From Beijerinckia mobilis (GTDB lineage Bacteria; Pseudomonadota; Alphaproteobacteria; Rhizobiales; Beijerinckiaceae), in contig NZ_JQJH01000014.1 in assembly GCF_000745425.1 (NCBI RefSeq), forward strand, positions 34,007 through 98,006: a DNA stretch of 64,000 nucleotides, read 5' to 3'. Positions 9,630 through 20,500 of this stretch are shown in pieces. The stretch's first letter is position 1. Every line of letters starts with the position of its first letter. The position numbers were made by a program, and so were the translations under genes. Under the pieces are notes generated by a model. It was not told the origin of the DNA, did no database searches, and worked only from the letters and a program-made list of their open reading frames with translations.

Positions 9630-10075
9630 GTGCTTCGATGCCCTTAAAATACCAGATCTCACTGATCCCTGCCTGTCGGGGTCCGTGAGGTGCGGCGGAA
9701 AGCCGCCGCCCCGCAGTCGCGGGGGCAAGCCTTGATGAATCTATTCAACGAGACTTGATCTAAGACTGCTGGCCTTGCCTGCGGCACGCCATTAAAGCAA
9801 TCGCGGTTCCAGCCGGCGTCTTGCCGCCGCTTATAATGTGTCGAAAGAAGGTGCAACAAGCTTCATATTGAAGCTATTATCATTTGGAAATAATTTCCAT
9901 TCTATAACGAAAATAGCAGCTGGGCCGGCAGGGATGGCTTTGAGCAGCCAGCATCTTTTTGCAGCAGCTTCGGCCGGAAAGCCTATAGCAAACGCCTTTT
10001 CCTCCCTGCTAAGGGGAAGTAGAGTATTTCTGTTATTATGCCGATAGCGCCAGCGGATTGAGGGAGTGAAGTGCC
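9630..10075. other. Intergenic region, divergent promoters
   Basis: About 445 bp between the divergent HExxH gene and maeB. It becomes AT-rich near 9860-9930. No gene or clear operator was identified. GGGAGTGAAGTGCC precedes the maeB ATG as a ribosome site. Confidence 0.5.
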
Positions 10076-12403
10076 ATGGACGATTCGATTCCGAATAATT
10101 TCGCCGCCGCTGCTCTTGCCTATCATCAGCAGCCGAAACCCGGAAAACTCGAAATCCAGGCGACGAAACCGCTCGCCACGCAGCGTGATCTCGCGCTTGC
10201 CTATTCGCCGGGCGTCGCGGCCGCTTCGCTCGCCATTGCCGATGATGCCAATGCGGCGACGGAACTGACCATCCGGCAGAATCTCGTCGGCGTCATTTCC
10301 AATGGCACGGCGGTGCTCGGCCTCGGCAATATCGGCCCGCTGGCCTCGAAGCCGGTGATGGAAGGCAAGGCGGTTCTCTTCAAGAAATTTGCCGGGATCG
10401 ATGTGTTCGACATCGAGGTTGCTGAGACCGATGTGGACCGGCTGGTCGATGTGATCGCCGCGCTCGAGCCGACTTTCGGCGGCATTAATCTCGAGGATAT
10501 CAAGGCGCCGGAATGTTTCGAGGTGGAACGCCGGCTGCGCGAGCGCATGAATATTCCGGTCTTCCATGACGACCAGCATGGTACCGCCATCATCGTCGCC
10601 GCCGCCATTTTGAACGGCATGGAACTCGCCGGCAAATCTCTTGGACAGGCCAAGATCGTCACTTCCGGCGCGGGGGCGGCGGCGCTCGCCTGCCTCGATC
10701 TGCTGGTCGATCTCGGGGCCAATCGCGAGAATATTTTCGTCACTGATATCAAGGGCGTCGTCTACAAGGGCCGCCAGGAGCTGATGGATCCGCGCAAGGA
10801 AATCTATGCGCGCGATACCAATGCCCGCACGCTGAACGATGTCATCGGCGGTGCTGATGTGTTTTTGGGGCTTTCCGCCGGTGGTGTCCTGAAGCCGGAG
10901 ATGCTGCAGGAGATGGAAGGCAAGCCGCTGATCATGGCGCTTGCCAATCCCTATCCGGAAATTGATCCGGAGGCGGCTTATGCCGCGCGTTCCGACGCCA
11001 TGATCTGCACCGGCCGGTCGGATTACCCGAACCAGGTCAATAATGTCCTGTGTTTCCCCTATATTTTCCGCGGCGCGCTCGATGTCGCGGCGACGGCGAT
11101 CAATGAGGAAATGAAGATCGCCGCGGTGAAGGCCATCGCCCAGCTGGCACATGAGCCGCCTTCCGATGTGGTGGCGCGGGCCTATGGCGGGCAGGCCCGC
11201 CAATATGGCAAGGACAGCCTCATTCCTTCTCCCTTCGATCCGCGTCTCATCCTGCGCATTGCGCCGGCCGTCGCCCGCGCCGCCATGGCGACCGGCGTCG
11301 CGCGTAAGCCGATCGAGGATTTCACCGCCTATGAGGAAGTGCTGTCGCGCTTCGTGTTCCGTTCTGGCTTCATTATGAAACCGGTGATGCAGGCGGCCAA
11401 GGCCGACCCGAAACGTGTCATTTATGCGGAAGGCGAAGATGAGCGCGTGTTGCGCGCGGTCCAGTCGGTGATCGAGGAAGGGATCGCCAAGCCGATTCTG
11501 ATCGGCCGTCCGGATGTGATCGAATCCCGCGTCGAGCGGTTCGGCCTGTCGATCCGCGCGGGCCGCGAGTTCGAACTCATCAATCCCAATGATGATCCGC
11601 GCTATAAGGATTATGTCGCGACCTATCTCGAAACGGCGGGGCGCCAGGGCATTACCCCGGACGCGGCGCGCACTCTGGTCCGCACCAATTCGACGGTTAT
11701 CGCGGCGCTCGCGGTGAGGCGGGGGGATGCCGACGCCATGCTTTGCGGCCTCGAAGGCCGTTTCCACAGCCGGTTGCGGCATATCAAGGACATTATCGGC
11801 CTCGTCCCCAATGCCACCGATTTTTCGGCAATGAGCCTCATGGTGACGAACCACGGCGCCTTCTTCCTGACTGACACCCATGTGCGGCGGGATCCGGCGG
11901 CTTTTGAAATCGCCGAAATGGCGCTCATGTGCGCCTCGCATGTGCGGCGGTTCGGCCTGACGCCGAAGATCGCGCTGGTGTCGCATTCGGATTTCGGTTC
12001 GGATGATGCGCCTTCTGCTCTCAAAATGCGCAATGCGCTGGAAATCCTGCGCCGCCGTGCTCCTGACCTTGAGGTGGATGGCGAGATGCAGGCCGATACG
12101 GCTCTGTCGCAGGCGATCCGCGATCGTATTCTGCCGAGTTCGCGACTGAAGGGTGAGGCCAATGTGCTGGTCATGCCCAATCTCGATGCCGCTAATATCG
12201 CCTATACGATGACCAAGATGATGGCGGATGCCTTGCCAGTCGGGCCGATTCTCATCGGCGCGGCCAAGCCGGCGCATGTGCTCACGCCTTCCGTCACCTC
12301 GCGCGGTATCGTCAATATGACGGCCGTGGCGGTTGCCGAGGCGCAAGGCACGTCGGCGCCGGTCGACAGGCAGGAGACCCTTTCGCGGGTCGGGCTGGTC
12401 TGA
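10076..12403 (+). CDS. maeB: NADP-type malic enzyme with phosphotransacetylase-like C-terminal domain
   Basis: Oxidatively decarboxylates malate to pyruvate, giving NADPH for biosynthesis and gluconeogenic balance. At 775 residues it has the MaeB two-domain form: a malic enzyme catalytic and NAD(P)-binding part (about 1-430, with [15 protein letters not shown] and [16 protein letters not shown]) and a phosphate acetyl/butyryltransferase-like domain (about 440-765, [16 protein letters not shown]). The latter is usually regulatory, binding acetyl-CoA, rather than catalytic. The start is ATG with GAGGGAGTGAAG upstream. It stands alone, with a strong terminator after it. Confidence 0.95.
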   Translation: MDDSIPNNFAAAALAYHQQPKPGKLEIQATKPLATQRDLALAYSPGVAAASLAIADDANAATELTIRQNLVGVISNGTAVLGLGNIGPLASKPVMEGKAVLFKKFAGIDVFDIEVAETDVDRLVDVIAALEPTFGGINLEDIKAPECFEVERRLRERMNIPVFHDDQHGTAIIVAAAILNGMELAGKSLGQAKIVTSGAGAAALACLDLLVDLGANRENIFVTDIKGVVYKGRQELMDPRKEIYARDTNARTLNDVIGGADVFLGLSAGGVLKPEMLQEMEGKPLIMALANPYPEIDPEAAYAARSDAMICTGRSDYPNQVNNVLCFPYIFRGALDVAATAINEEMKIAAVKAIAQLAHEPPSDVVARAYGGQARQYGKDSLIPSPFDPRLILRIAPAVARAAMATGVARKPIEDFTAYEEVLSRFVFRSGFIMKPVMQAAKADPKRVIYAEGEDERVLRAVQSVIEEGIAKPILIGRPDVIESRVERFGLSIRAGREFELINPNDDPRYKDYVATYLETAGRQGITPDAARTLVRTNSTVIAALAVRRGDADAMLCGLEGRFHSRLRHIKDIIGLVPNATDFSAMSLMVTNHGAFFLTDTHVRRDPAAFEIAEMALMCASHVRRFGLTPKIALVSHSDFGSDDAPSALKMRNALEILRRRAPDLEVDGEMQADTALSQAIRDRILPSSRLKGEANVLVMPNLDAANIAYTMTKMMADALPVGPILIGAAKPAHVLTPSVTSRGIVNMTAVAVAEAQGTSAPVDRQETLSRVGLV

Positions 12404-12430
12404 TTCGGCAATATTGCAACTTTACGGAAT

Positions 12431-12463
12431 GAAAGCGGCGGCGCGATGAGTGCCGCCGCTTTC
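12431..12463 (+). terminator. Rho-independent terminator of maeB
   Basis: Perfect 12-bp stem, GAAAGCGGCGGC and GCCGCCGCTTTC, with a 9-base loop, followed by GCTTTCATTTT. It lies 28 bases after the maeB stop. Confidence 0.85.
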
Positions 12464-12521
12464 GCTTTCATTTTACCGCCGTTTTTCGAGCCTAATCCTG
12501 CCGGTCCAAACCCTGTTGATT

Positions 12522-12567
12522 CAAGCAACCTGAGAAATAATTGACCAATTATTCACTGAGTTGCTTG
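12522..12567. promoter_or_regulatory. 46-bp symmetric bipartite dyad upstream of gmd
   Basis: Outer arms CAAGCAAC and GTTGCTTG and inner arms AATAATTG and CAATTATT are all perfect, with a 2-base centre and 6-base spacers on both sides. The exact symmetry suggests an operator for a dimeric or tetrameric regulator, or a hairpin with an internal loop. It ends 119 bp before the gmd ATG. No regulator is identified. Confidence 0.45.
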
Positions 12568-12686
12568 CAGAGCGGATAAAATACCGAGACTATTCACTTT
12601 TTAAAGAATAGAAAGAATGGGAATAGCCTGTTAGGTCCGCTCCTGTTAAGAAACTACATTAGGCTCAGCGAAAGGTTATCGTCTCC

Positions 12687-13745
12687 ATGTCATCTCAGAA
12701 AGTCGCTTTGATAACTGGCATAACGGGCCAGGACGGCGCCCTTTTGGCGGAGCTTCTTCTCTCGAAAAATTACATCGTCCATGGCGTCAAGCGGCGTTCA
12801 TCACTCATCAATACAGAACGTGTCGATCACCTCTACCGCGATCCGCATGAGCATGATCTTCGATTTCTGATGCATTACGGAGATTTGACGGATTCGACGA
12901 ACCTTATCCGCATCGTGCAAGAGGTTCAGCCGGACGAAATCTATAATCTCGCGGCACAAAGTCATGTGCAGGTCAGTTTTGAGACACCAGAATATACTGC
13001 TAATTCAGATGCGATAGGAACATTGCGTATCCTTGAAGCAATTCGTATTCTGAATTTATGCGAGAAGACCCGTTTCTATCAGGCCTCAACCTCCGAACTC
13101 TATGGCAAGGTGCAGGCGATCCCGCAGAACGAGACGACCCCATTCTATCCGCGCTCGCCCTATGCTGCCGCTAAGCTTTATGCTTATTGGATCACGGTCA
13201 ATTACCGTGAAGCCTATAATATGCATGCGTCGAACGGCATTCTGTTCAACCATGAAGGCCCGACACGCGCGGAAACATTCGTCACCCGCAAGATCACCCG
13301 CGCCGTTGCCGCCATCCATCTTGGCTTTCAGGAAAAGCTCTTCCTCGGTAATCTCGATGCCAAGCGCGATTGGGGCAATGCGCGCGATTATGTCGAGGGC
13401 ATGTGGATGATCCTGCAACAGGACGAGCCGGATGATTATGTGCTCGCCACTGGTGAGACGCATACGGTCCGTGAGTTCGTGGAGCGGGCTTTTGCCGAAA
13501 TAGGAATCGAAATCACCTGGAAGGGTGAAGGCGTGAACGAACATGGTATCGACGCCAAGAGCGGCCGTGTGCTCGTCGAGATCGATGAACGCTATTTCCG
13601 TCCGACGGAAGTGGATCTGCTGCTTGGTGATCCTACCAAAGCCAATAAAAAGCTTGGTTGGAAGCACAAAACGCCGTTCCCGCAACTCGTGTCGGACATG
13701 GTCGCGAGCGATCTCGTCACCATGAAAAAGCGTGGGCGGATCTGA
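12687..13745 (+). CDS. gmd: GDP-mannose 4,6-dehydratase
   Basis: Converts GDP-D-mannose to GDP-4-keto-6-deoxymannose, the first step to GDP-L-fucose and related sugars. It is an extended short-chain dehydrogenase with the dinucleotide motif GITGQDG (residues 11-17), active-site QASTSELYG (132-140) and catalytic Tyr159-xxx-Lys163. Arg-rich KRRSS (about 35-39) contacts cofactor in this family. The 352-residue length is usual. It works with fcl downstream, while its substrate would come from ManC encoded near 31-32.6 kb. The two genes are 343 bp apart, so they may be transcribed separately. Confidence 0.95.
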   Translation: MSSQKVALITGITGQDGALLAELLLSKNYIVHGVKRRSSLINTERVDHLYRDPHEHDLRFLMHYGDLTDSTNLIRIVQEVQPDEIYNLAAQSHVQVSFETPEYTANSDAIGTLRILEAIRILNLCEKTRFYQASTSELYGKVQAIPQNETTPFYPRSPYAAAKLYAYWITVNYREAYNMHASNGILFNHEGPTRAETFVTRKITRAVAAIHLGFQEKLFLGNLDAKRDWGNARDYVEGMWMILQQDEPDDYVLATGETHTVREFVERAFAEIGIEITWKGEGVNEHGIDAKSGRVLVEIDERYFRPTEVDLLLGDPTKANKKLGWKHKTPFPQLVSDMVASDLVTMKKRGRI

Positions 13746-14088
13746 CGGTTCCGAATCCCTGTCAGCGGGACGCGTGAGCGACGTTTTCGGATTTCCGTAA
13801 ACCGATCAACCGGGAAGGGAATATCCCTTTTCGGAAACACGGAATCTGTTTACAAAATTGGATACGTCATTCACGAGTAGACTTTATGGCGCATAGAGCA
13901 AGCGCACGGATGCTCCAGCTTTAAAAGTTATCAGTCCGGTCCGTTGCAGCGTTCGAACGGGATGCGGGAAGTCATTGCCAGCATGGGTGACTTTCGCGGT
14001 AAAATTTCAGCAAGCGATTGTCTTTCAGGGTAGGGAAGCGGCTTTTTGTCAGCAGCCGCATGCGCGAGACCGCAATAAGGAGAGAACC
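13746..14088. other. Intergenic region between gmd and fcl
   Basis: About 340 bp without a gene. A short AAGGGA-ATA-TCCCTT hairpin followed by TT at 13815-13832 could weakly terminate gmd transcription. Nothing else was recognised. Confidence 0.4.
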
Positions 14089-15045
14089 ATGACGGCAGTT
14101 CCGGCGCGGCGGCGCATTTTTGTCGCCGGACATAGTGGGATGGTCGGGTCGGCGATCGTGCGGCGTCTGTCGAATGATCCCGGGGTCGAGATCCTGACTG
14201 CCAGCCGCGCGGAGGTCGATCTGCGGGATCAGACGAGGGTTCACACTTATCTTGCGGAGACGCGGCCGGACATTATCATTCTGGCGGCGGCGAAAGTCGG
14301 CGGCATTCTCGCCAATGACACCTATCCGGCCGATTTTCTTTACGAGAACCTGATCATCGAAACCAATGTAATCGGAGCTGCCCATGCGGCGGGTGTCGAT
14401 CGTCTGGTCTTTCTCGGTTCTTCCTGCATTTACCCGAAATTTGCGCCGCAACCGATCGCCGAATCCTCGCTGCTTACCGGTCCATTGGAGCCTACCAATG
14501 AATGGTATGCGATTGCCAAGATCGCCGGCATCAAACTCTGCGAGGCTTTCCGCAAACAGCACGGCCGGCACTATATTTCGGTCATGCCGTGCAACCTCTA
14601 TGGCACAAACGATAATTTCGATCTCAAGACCAGTCACGTTCTGCCCGCTTTGATTCGCAAATTCCATGAAGCCAAGGTAGCGGGTCAGAAGGAAGTCGTT
14701 GTCTGGGGGACGGGAACCCCTTTGCGTGAATTTCTCCATGTCGATGATCTGGCTGATGGGGTCGTCTTCCTCATGGATCATTATGACGGTGCCGAGACGA
14801 TCAATTGTGGTGCGGGATCCGATGTCACGATCAAGGAGCTTGCCGAGATCATCAAAGACGTCATGGGTTTTTCGGGTACGCTCGTTTTCGATACTACGAA
14901 ACCCGACGGAACACCGCGCAAGCTCATGGATTCGAGCCGCATCGCGGCGCTTGGTTGGAAGCCTCGTATTGGCTTGAAACAAGGAATCGAGAGCGTTTAT
15001 GAATGGTTTTTGCGGGAGAAAGTCCCAGTCTTGACCTCTGCATGA
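14089..15045 (+). CDS. fcl: GDP-L-fucose synthase
   Basis: Epimerises and reduces GDP-4-keto-6-deoxymannose to GDP-L-fucose with NADPH (also called WcaG). It has 318 residues from the chosen ATG, which follows an excellent ribosome site (ATAAGGAGAGAACC). The Rossmann motif GHSGMVG lies at residues 14-20, GSSCIYP at 110-116 carries the catalytic Ser/Cys pair, and EWYAIAKIAG supplies Tyr140 and Lys144. A longer frame starting at 13975 is rejected because the extension has no family resemblance. Paired with gmd, it points to fucose or a related 6-deoxyhexose in surface polysaccharide. Confidence 0.95.
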   Translation: MTAVPARRRIFVAGHSGMVGSAIVRRLSNDPGVEILTASRAEVDLRDQTRVHTYLAETRPDIIILAAAKVGGILANDTYPADFLYENLIIETNVIGAAHAAGVDRLVFLGSSCIYPKFAPQPIAESSLLTGPLEPTNEWYAIAKIAGIKLCEAFRKQHGRHYISVMPCNLYGTNDNFDLKTSHVLPALIRKFHEAKVAGQKEVVVWGTGTPLREFLHVDDLADGVVFLMDHYDGAETINCGAGSDVTIKELAEIIKDVMGFSGTLVFDTTKPDGTPRKLMDSSRIAALGWKPRIGLKQGIESVYEWFLREKVPVLTSA

Positions 15046-15650
15046 ATCGTCACCCGGTTGCTCGTCAGCGGGTAGAACGATTGTCGTCATGGTTTTGTGA
15101 TAGTTCGATGCCGTGATGATGACACGACCTTAGCTGTTGGCGTTGCGCCAGAAGGCATGACGGGCAAGTATTAGCGCCATTGTGTTATCGTCTTATGCTT
15201 CAATGAATGCAGAGCGATACGTTTATCGAGCAGATCCGGTTTAAGTAACGACCTTTTCGACAGTCGTGATTCGCGATAAAGGGGTACGGTGCGAGATTTC
15301 TTATTATGTCTTTCAGTCAGGGGAGCCGTGTGGGAACATCCGGAGAGGCTCAAAAGCATCGAATGTTCAACAGAATTGATTTTTGAATCGCTATTCTTAA
15401 AAACGCATCAAATAGGCTCAAAAAGTGGTATTTCCTTTTTGGTTTAATGCTCAAAGGAAAAAGCGGGATGTGATTGAGCCTGGTCAGTTTTCATAATAGC
15501 GTCTTTCATTCGTTCTTCGCATAATATTTGATAGAAATCTGTCTCCCTGCAGGGGTGGCAAATTATTGATTGCAACGAGATTCGGAATAATTCGGATGCG
15601 GCCACCATATTTGTATCGTGGCTGGTCCGTTGTTTTGAGATAAGAATTTC
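15046..15650. other. Long AT-richer intergenic region
   Basis: About 600 bp between fcl and the next membrane protein gene. It is AT-richer than its surroundings and has only short unconvincing frames. No terminator, RNA or operator could be supported. Confidence 0.4.
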
Positions 15651-16943
15651 ATGCAAATTGCTCATTTTTTGCTTCTCGGTCTGATCATCCTGTGTCCGAT
15701 ATTGGCGATCTCCGATGATTTGATGATCGAAAGCATTTTCCTCTTATGGACGGCGGTCGCGCTGGGTGTGGCGGCCTGGGGACTTTCCGCAGCGGATCTC
15801 GCCTTTCTGATCAGCTCGACGCGGATTTTTCTCCTCGCGGCATTTGTTCTCGCAATCTGGTTTCTTCTCCAGGTCATGCCGGCGCTCCCTGGCATTCCGA
15901 TCCATTCCATCTGGACCGCCACATCGGAAGCGCTGCGGCAGTCCGTGCCGGGCCATATCAGCATCGATCCTGGTGCCACCGCTTTGGCACTGGCTTTCTA
16001 TCTTCTCCTGATCGGCATTGTCATTTTGACGACCATACTAAGTATAGACCGCAGAAAAGCGACGCATATTCTGATCAGTGCGACATGCGCCAGCGTCTTT
16101 CTCGCCTGTCTTGCGGTCGCCCGTTTTTTCAGTGACCCGGGTTCCTTTGTGCTGGATCACAGTCATTTCGACGAAGCGATCGATAGCGCATGCCTTGGCC
16201 TTATTTTCTCGGCGGCTTGCCTCTGTATGTTTTACGAGCGGCATGAGACACGGCCGCATTCGCCCTCGCGTCAGGGAGCGCCCTTCGCACTACAGATGTT
16301 GTTTGGCGCATTTGCTTTTGTGATCTGCGTAGTCGCGATTGCACTCCAATATTCCGGGTCGCTCTTCTTTGCCGCCATTGTCGGCATCGGAGGATTCCTC
16401 TCCGTCATCTGCGTCCGGAGGCTGTCGCTTGGCCGGCTGGGCGCTGGAGCGATCGCCGCCACATCCTCAATCATTGCCCTGGTTTTAATCGCCGGTGCTG
16501 CTGGTCAAGCGGATCCGAGGTTGGCTTTTGTCAGGAAGGATCCCGCCTCGCTTGCCCTGACACAAAGATTGCTCGACGATACGCCTTTTCTCGGCACGGG
16601 CTCAGGCAGTTTACCGAGTTTGATGTCGATCTATCATTTTCGAGTTCCCGGCGGGGAAAAGGCGGAAGTTGTGACTGCTGCAGCCCGGTTTTCTATTGAG
16701 ATGGGCCGTCCTGCCTTATGGCTCGCGCTTGTGGCCGCCTCCCTTTCCGCCATCGTCCTGCTCCGGGGTGCTTGGAGGCGCGGGCGTGATTCCTTTTATG
16801 CAACGGCTGGCGCCGCGGGCATCGCCATCCTCACCATTCTCGCCTTCGTCAACAACGGACTTTTTGGTTCCTCGCTTCTTGTCCTAGCTGCGGTCCTCTT
16901 CGGTTTGGCACTGGCACAACGCACCAGCCGCTTCTCCACATGA
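15651..16943 (+). CDS. Polytopic membrane protein, possibly polysaccharide polymerase/ligase-like
   Basis: A 430-residue inner-membrane protein with about ten hydrophobic helices: several before residue 160, a cluster at about 205-290, and more from 350 to the end. A larger loop near 290-350 contains LDDTPFLGTGSGSLPSL, which resembles the large-loop segment seen in O-antigen ligases and polymerases (a short TGxG-type motif after a substrate-binding loop). It lies downstream of gmd-fcl on the same strand, which supports a surface-glycan role. The family was not recognised with confidence, so the function is a suggestion. Confidence 0.6.
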   Translation: MQIAHFLLLGLIILCPILAISDDLMIESIFLLWTAVALGVAAWGLSAADLAFLISSTRIFLLAAFVLAIWFLLQVMPALPGIPIHSIWTATSEALRQSVPGHISIDPGATALALAFYLLLIGIVILTTILSIDRRKATHILISATCASVFLACLAVARFFSDPGSFVLDHSHFDEAIDSACLGLIFSAACLCMFYERHETRPHSPSRQGAPFALQMLFGAFAFVICVVAIALQYSGSLFFAAIVGIGGFLSVICVRRLSLGRLGAGAIAATSSIIALVLIAGAAGQADPRLAFVRKDPASLALTQRLLDDTPFLGTGSGSLPSLMSIYHFRVPGGEKAEVVTAAARFSIEMGRPALWLALVAASLSAIVLLRGAWRRGRDSFYATAGAAGIAILTILAFVNNGLFGSSLLVLAAVLFGLALAQRTSRFST

Positions 16944-17225
16944 GAGCAGACGATTCAGGTCCCCTGCCGGATGGGATTCGTCGCGTGGGTATTGCACGCC
17001 GATGTGGATGGAAGGGCAGTTTTGGTGCCACCTGCTGGATCGAGAAGAATTGAGGTCTTTTCGGCCTGGTGAAAACGGACATTGGTTTTCCGCAAGCGCC
17101 CGGAAATCGAGATCGGTTGGATCAGGGAGAACTGGTATAAGCTATCGCCTGCCTGAAGCTGACCGGAACAGACCATGATGGTTTGGCGGGCGCAATCCCT
17201 TCCCAACCCCGGTGAGGATTTTGAA

Positions 17226-17732
17226 ATGATTGATGTCTCCATGGCAGTGCGGTGCTCGCGAAATGCGCTGGCGGCTTCCGTTTTGCTTTTTGGCCTTGGT
17301 GCCCCCTTTGCCGCGCGCGCGGAAGGCCCTTTCGCGAATCTGGCTGGTTATTGGGGCGGAGAAGGCACGATTCGTTTGACGAACGGGACAAGTGAGCGCA
17401 TCCGCTGCAAGGGCAGCTATGCGGTGGCAACCGGTGGTAGCGCCATCGAGCAGAGACTGCGTTGTGCAAGCGACAGTTATAAACTGGACATCAATGCCAA
17501 TGTCACCGCCTCCGGAGCTTCGATTTCCGGATCCTGGAGTGAATCGACGCGCAATGCGACCGGTGTCGTCACCGGTACAGCCTCGCCGACAATGATCAGG
17601 GCGCGCGTCGATGGAGCCGGTTTTTCCGCCGGTCTGTCGATTTCAACAAACGGACGCAAGCAGGCCGTGACCTTTTCCTCGGAAGGGGCGACCGATATTG
17701 CCGGTGTGATGATTACCATGCACAAAAGCTGA
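17226..17732 (+). CDS. Conserved exported protein of unknown function
   Basis: A 168-residue protein with a Sec signal peptide (hydrophobic AASVLLFGLGAPFAARAE, cleavage after ARA) and a small beta-rich mature domain containing FANLAGYWGGEGTIRLTNG and two cysteines. The GYWGGEG-type start is common in small periplasmic proteins of Rhizobiales, but no function is known. The ATG at 17226 is preceded by GAGGATTTTGAA; an upstream start at 17175 would place 17 residues before the signal peptide. Convergent with the RND exporter gene, with a shared hairpin between them. Confidence 0.7.
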   Translation: MIDVSMAVRCSRNALAASVLLFGLGAPFAARAEGPFANLAGYWGGEGTIRLTNGTSERIRCKGSYAVATGGSAIEQRLRCASDSYKLDINANVTASGASISGSWSESTRNATGVVTGTASPTMIRARVDGAGFSAGLSISTNGRKQAVTFSSEGATDIAGVMITMHKS

Positions 17733-17798
17733 CCCGTCGGATCCTTGAGATGGATTCCGGGGCAGGCTCCGGCAATTGCCCATATCATAATCTATCGT

Positions 17799-17832
17799 AT
17801 CGGAGCCAAAAGGGAGTGCCTTTGGCTCCGAT
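17799..17832. terminator. Bidirectional terminator hairpin
   Basis: Inverted repeat ATCGGAGCCAAAAGG / CCTTTGGCTCCGAT with one unpaired base, in the gap between two convergent genes. It is followed by CTGTTTC on the plus strand. Confidence 0.7.
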
Positions 17833-17904
17833 CTGTTTCAAGGGAACGAGAGCACGTGGTGGATGTCTCTCTGTATCTTCACGCAATCAACACTCTGGTT
17901 CAGG

Positions 17905-20298
17905 TCATGCTGCCTGCTTGCCACCTCTCCGGTTCCGTCGTGCGATCTGCCGCAGCACCGTTACCGTTGGGCGCAGGATGAAAAGATCGGCGGTTAAAGC
18001 GGCGATCATCGCAAAGGCGGAGAGCCAGCCGAACAACCGTTGTGAGGGTAGATCCGAGAAGACGGTGACCGCGAGTCCGCAGGCCAGGACGACGGATGTC
18101 AGAATCAAGGCCGGACCGACGAGGATGGTCGCCCTTTCCACCGCAAGTGCCGGATCGGCTTTCGGATCATCTTCAAGACGCAAGCGGTTCAGAAAATGGA
18201 TGGTGGCGCTCAGGCCCAATCCAAAAGAGACCGTTAAAGCGACCACGCTGGCAAATTGCAGCCCGTCCCCCGTCAGACGCAGCAGCGCGCCGGCCGCCAC
18301 AACCGGGAAGATGCCTGGGAGAATGCTGGCCAGCATGACGACGAATGAGCGGAAAGCGAGGCCGATGAAGGCCGCCACGAAGAAGAATTCGATGGTTAGT
18401 CCGCGATTGAGCTTTTCGATCATTGCCGCGCTGTTGCGCGCGGCAATGGCGGAAAGGCCGGTGACGGAGATCTTAAAGCCTGGGTGGGCCTCGCGGACCG
18501 GTTGCAAAGCCTTGTCGAGCGCGATGACGATTGGCAAAAGGTTGCTTGCGTCAATATCAGGTATGCGGCCGGAGACGACGACGGCGTCCTGCGGTGCATC
18601 GATGAAACGACGGGTCAGATATTCCGGCAGCATGTCGACATATTGCTTGAGTGTCGCGACATCATTGATGCCGGCCTTTTCGGCGAGCCACCGCCGGAGC
18701 GTCTCCAGTGACCAAACATTGCCGACGCCAGCCTGATGTTCGATCGTGGCATGCACTGTGCCGATCGTCGCAAGGGTTTGCGGATCGTAAAGTGATGTGC
18801 CCTTGGGAAATTCGATGAGAACGTCAATCGGATTGGCGCCGGTCAGCTTGGCATCGAGACGGCCGGCGGCCTCGACGGCCTGTTCTCTGTCCGGGACCTG
18901 ATCGGCAAGCCGGTAGCGTGGTTCGAGGCTCGCATAGACAAAGCCGAGCGAGATCACGATGCAGAGGCCGAGCAGGCTGTAGAGAACCGGATGGCTGACC
19001 ATGCGCGCGGCGATCCAGCCGCAGAAATTGCGCAGGGCTTGCACGCCGTAGTCACGCCGGCGTGCCTTGGCGGCGAAGGACGCATCTTTCGGCAGCAGTA
19101 TCAAGCCGAGAAGCGGTGCCAGAGTGAGGACCGCCACCAGTGCGATGAAGGTGGCAAGCAGGCCAGCTTCACCGAAGGTCCGGATCAGGTCGGAACTTGA
19201 AAATTGCAGCGCGATGAAGGAAAGCGCGGCAGTTGCATGGGTCAATACGCAGGCGGGCCCGACGATCAGGATGGAATGGCGGATCGCCATGCGTTTGGGC
19301 TGGCCGGCGATCAGGCGGTCGCGGATCGCGAATGTCAGCTGCATGCTGTCGGAAAAGCTGATCACCATGATCAGCGGCGTCATCACGTTGAGGAACATGT
19401 TCAGCCGGAAATCGAGCCAGCCGAGGAAGCCGAGTGACAGTAGGATCGCGGTGAGGGGAGGTGCCGCCGCGACGATCATGAAGGAGACGCGGCGGAAGAA
19501 CACAATGGCAATGAGGCATCCTGCGACGAAGCCGATCGCGTTATAGGTCAGCCGGTCGCGCTCGACGGCCTGGCGGATCTCGAGCTGCATCACCGGAACG
19601 CCGGACAATTCCGCTCGGAGCCCCGTGCCCTGGAGATCCTCGGCCATGGTTTGCCGGATTTCCTTGATCGTTCCGTCGAGCCCCTTGCTGGAAGCGACTT
19701 CCGGATCGAGCGCGAGAACGATCATGGTCAACTGGCCGTCCTCGGAAAGAAGTTTGCCGCGAATGATCTCGTTGCCGCGGATTCTTTTGACGAGGTGGTC
19801 GTAATCGGCTCCCTCCGGCAGGGTTTCCGGAAAGAGGGGAGGGGGAATATGACCTTCTTCCGGCGGCTGCCGCGCGGAAAAGATCGAAATAATGCCTCTT
19901 GTGCCGTCGACCAGTTGCAGATCGGTCGCAAGATCGCGCAATTTTTCCAGAGAATTGCGTTGCAGGAGCGTCTCGCCCTCGATCACCACCAGCACATCAT
20001 ATTCCGTCGAGGGAAAGCGCTTGGTGACTTCCTCATATTGATGAAATTCCGGTGTGTCGGAGCGGAACAATTGGCTGAGAGAATCATCGACCTTGAGGCG
20101 TTCGACTCCAAAGGCTGCGAAAATGACGAGGAGGCTGAAGAGGAGGCCGACGACGACGGGAAAGCGCAAGGAAACGAGGCCGAATTTTTCGACGTTAAGC
20201 GCGAGGGGCGGCAGTTGTTTCTGGCCGATATATTCGGCGTCGTGATCGCCGGAGAGGCCTGCATTGGGGTCGAGATCGGATTGTGCTGACAGTTTCAT
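17905..20298 (-). CDS. RND superfamily (MMPL-type) exporter
   Basis: A 797-residue proton-driven exporter of the RND/MMPL class (COG1033-like). It has two repeated halves, each with one helix, a large periplasmic domain and a block of five or so helices. The first helix is at about 45-65 and helices cluster at about 265-420 and 630-790. DDSLSQLFRSDTPEF after the first helix and the Asp-containing helix (VISFSDSMQLTFAI) are typical of lipid- or hopanoid-transporting MMPL proteins. No membrane-fusion or outer-membrane partner is adjacent. The substrate is unknown; HpnN-like hopanoid transport is possible but not shown. The start has GGGAG upstream. Confidence 0.85.
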   Translation of the reverse strand: MKLSAQSDLDPNAGLSGDHDAEYIGQKQLPPLALNVEKFGLVSLRFPVVVGLLFSLLVIFAAFGVERLKVDDSLSQLFRSDTPEFHQYEEVTKRFPSTEYDVLVVIEGETLLQRNSLEKLRDLATDLQLVDGTRGIISIFSARQPPEEGHIPPPLFPETLPEGADYDHLVKRIRGNEIIRGKLLSEDGQLTMIVLALDPEVASSKGLDGTIKEIRQTMAEDLQGTGLRAELSGVPVMQLEIRQAVERDRLTYNAIGFVAGCLIAIVFFRRVSFMIVAAAPPLTAILLSLGFLGWLDFRLNMFLNVMTPLIMVISFSDSMQLTFAIRDRLIAGQPKRMAIRHSILIVGPACVLTHATAALSFIALQFSSSDLIRTFGEAGLLATFIALVAVLTLAPLLGLILLPKDASFAAKARRRDYGVQALRNFCGWIAARMVSHPVLYSLLGLCIVISLGFVYASLEPRYRLADQVPDREQAVEAAGRLDAKLTGANPIDVLIEFPKGTSLYDPQTLATIGTVHATIEHQAGVGNVWSLETLRRWLAEKAGINDVATLKQYVDMLPEYLTRRFIDAPQDAVVVSGRIPDIDASNLLPIVIALDKALQPVREAHPGFKISVTGLSAIAARNSAAMIEKLNRGLTIEFFFVAAFIGLAFRSFVVMLASILPGIFPVVAAGALLRLTGDGLQFASVVALTVSFGLGLSATIHFLNRLRLEDDPKADPALAVERATILVGPALILTSVVLACGLAVTVFSDLPSQRLFGWLSAFAMIAALTADLFILRPTVTVLRQIARRNRRGGKQAA

Positions 20299-20500
20299 CA
20301 GGCCGGATCTCCCAAAGAGCTTGAAGCCGCGGTCCTGCGGGTCTCGCGGAATGGAAAAATTGACGGGATGAAGTCTTGATCACGATATTCGTGGTTGCTG
20401 ACAGCTATTAGACCATCGGCCGAAGAGACGGAAGCGGGGATGCGGAACCGAAGAAGTCATGCGGTCTCGGCGTGAGGAGTTTCCCCTACAGCACCTACCG

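Noticed and set aside
9983..12346. 787-codon minus-strand frame antisense to maeB
   Set aside because: His/Arg-rich shadow frame of maeB.
15444..15665. 73-codon minus-strand small gene
   Set aside because: No ribosome site or family resemblance, and it overlaps the next gene's start.
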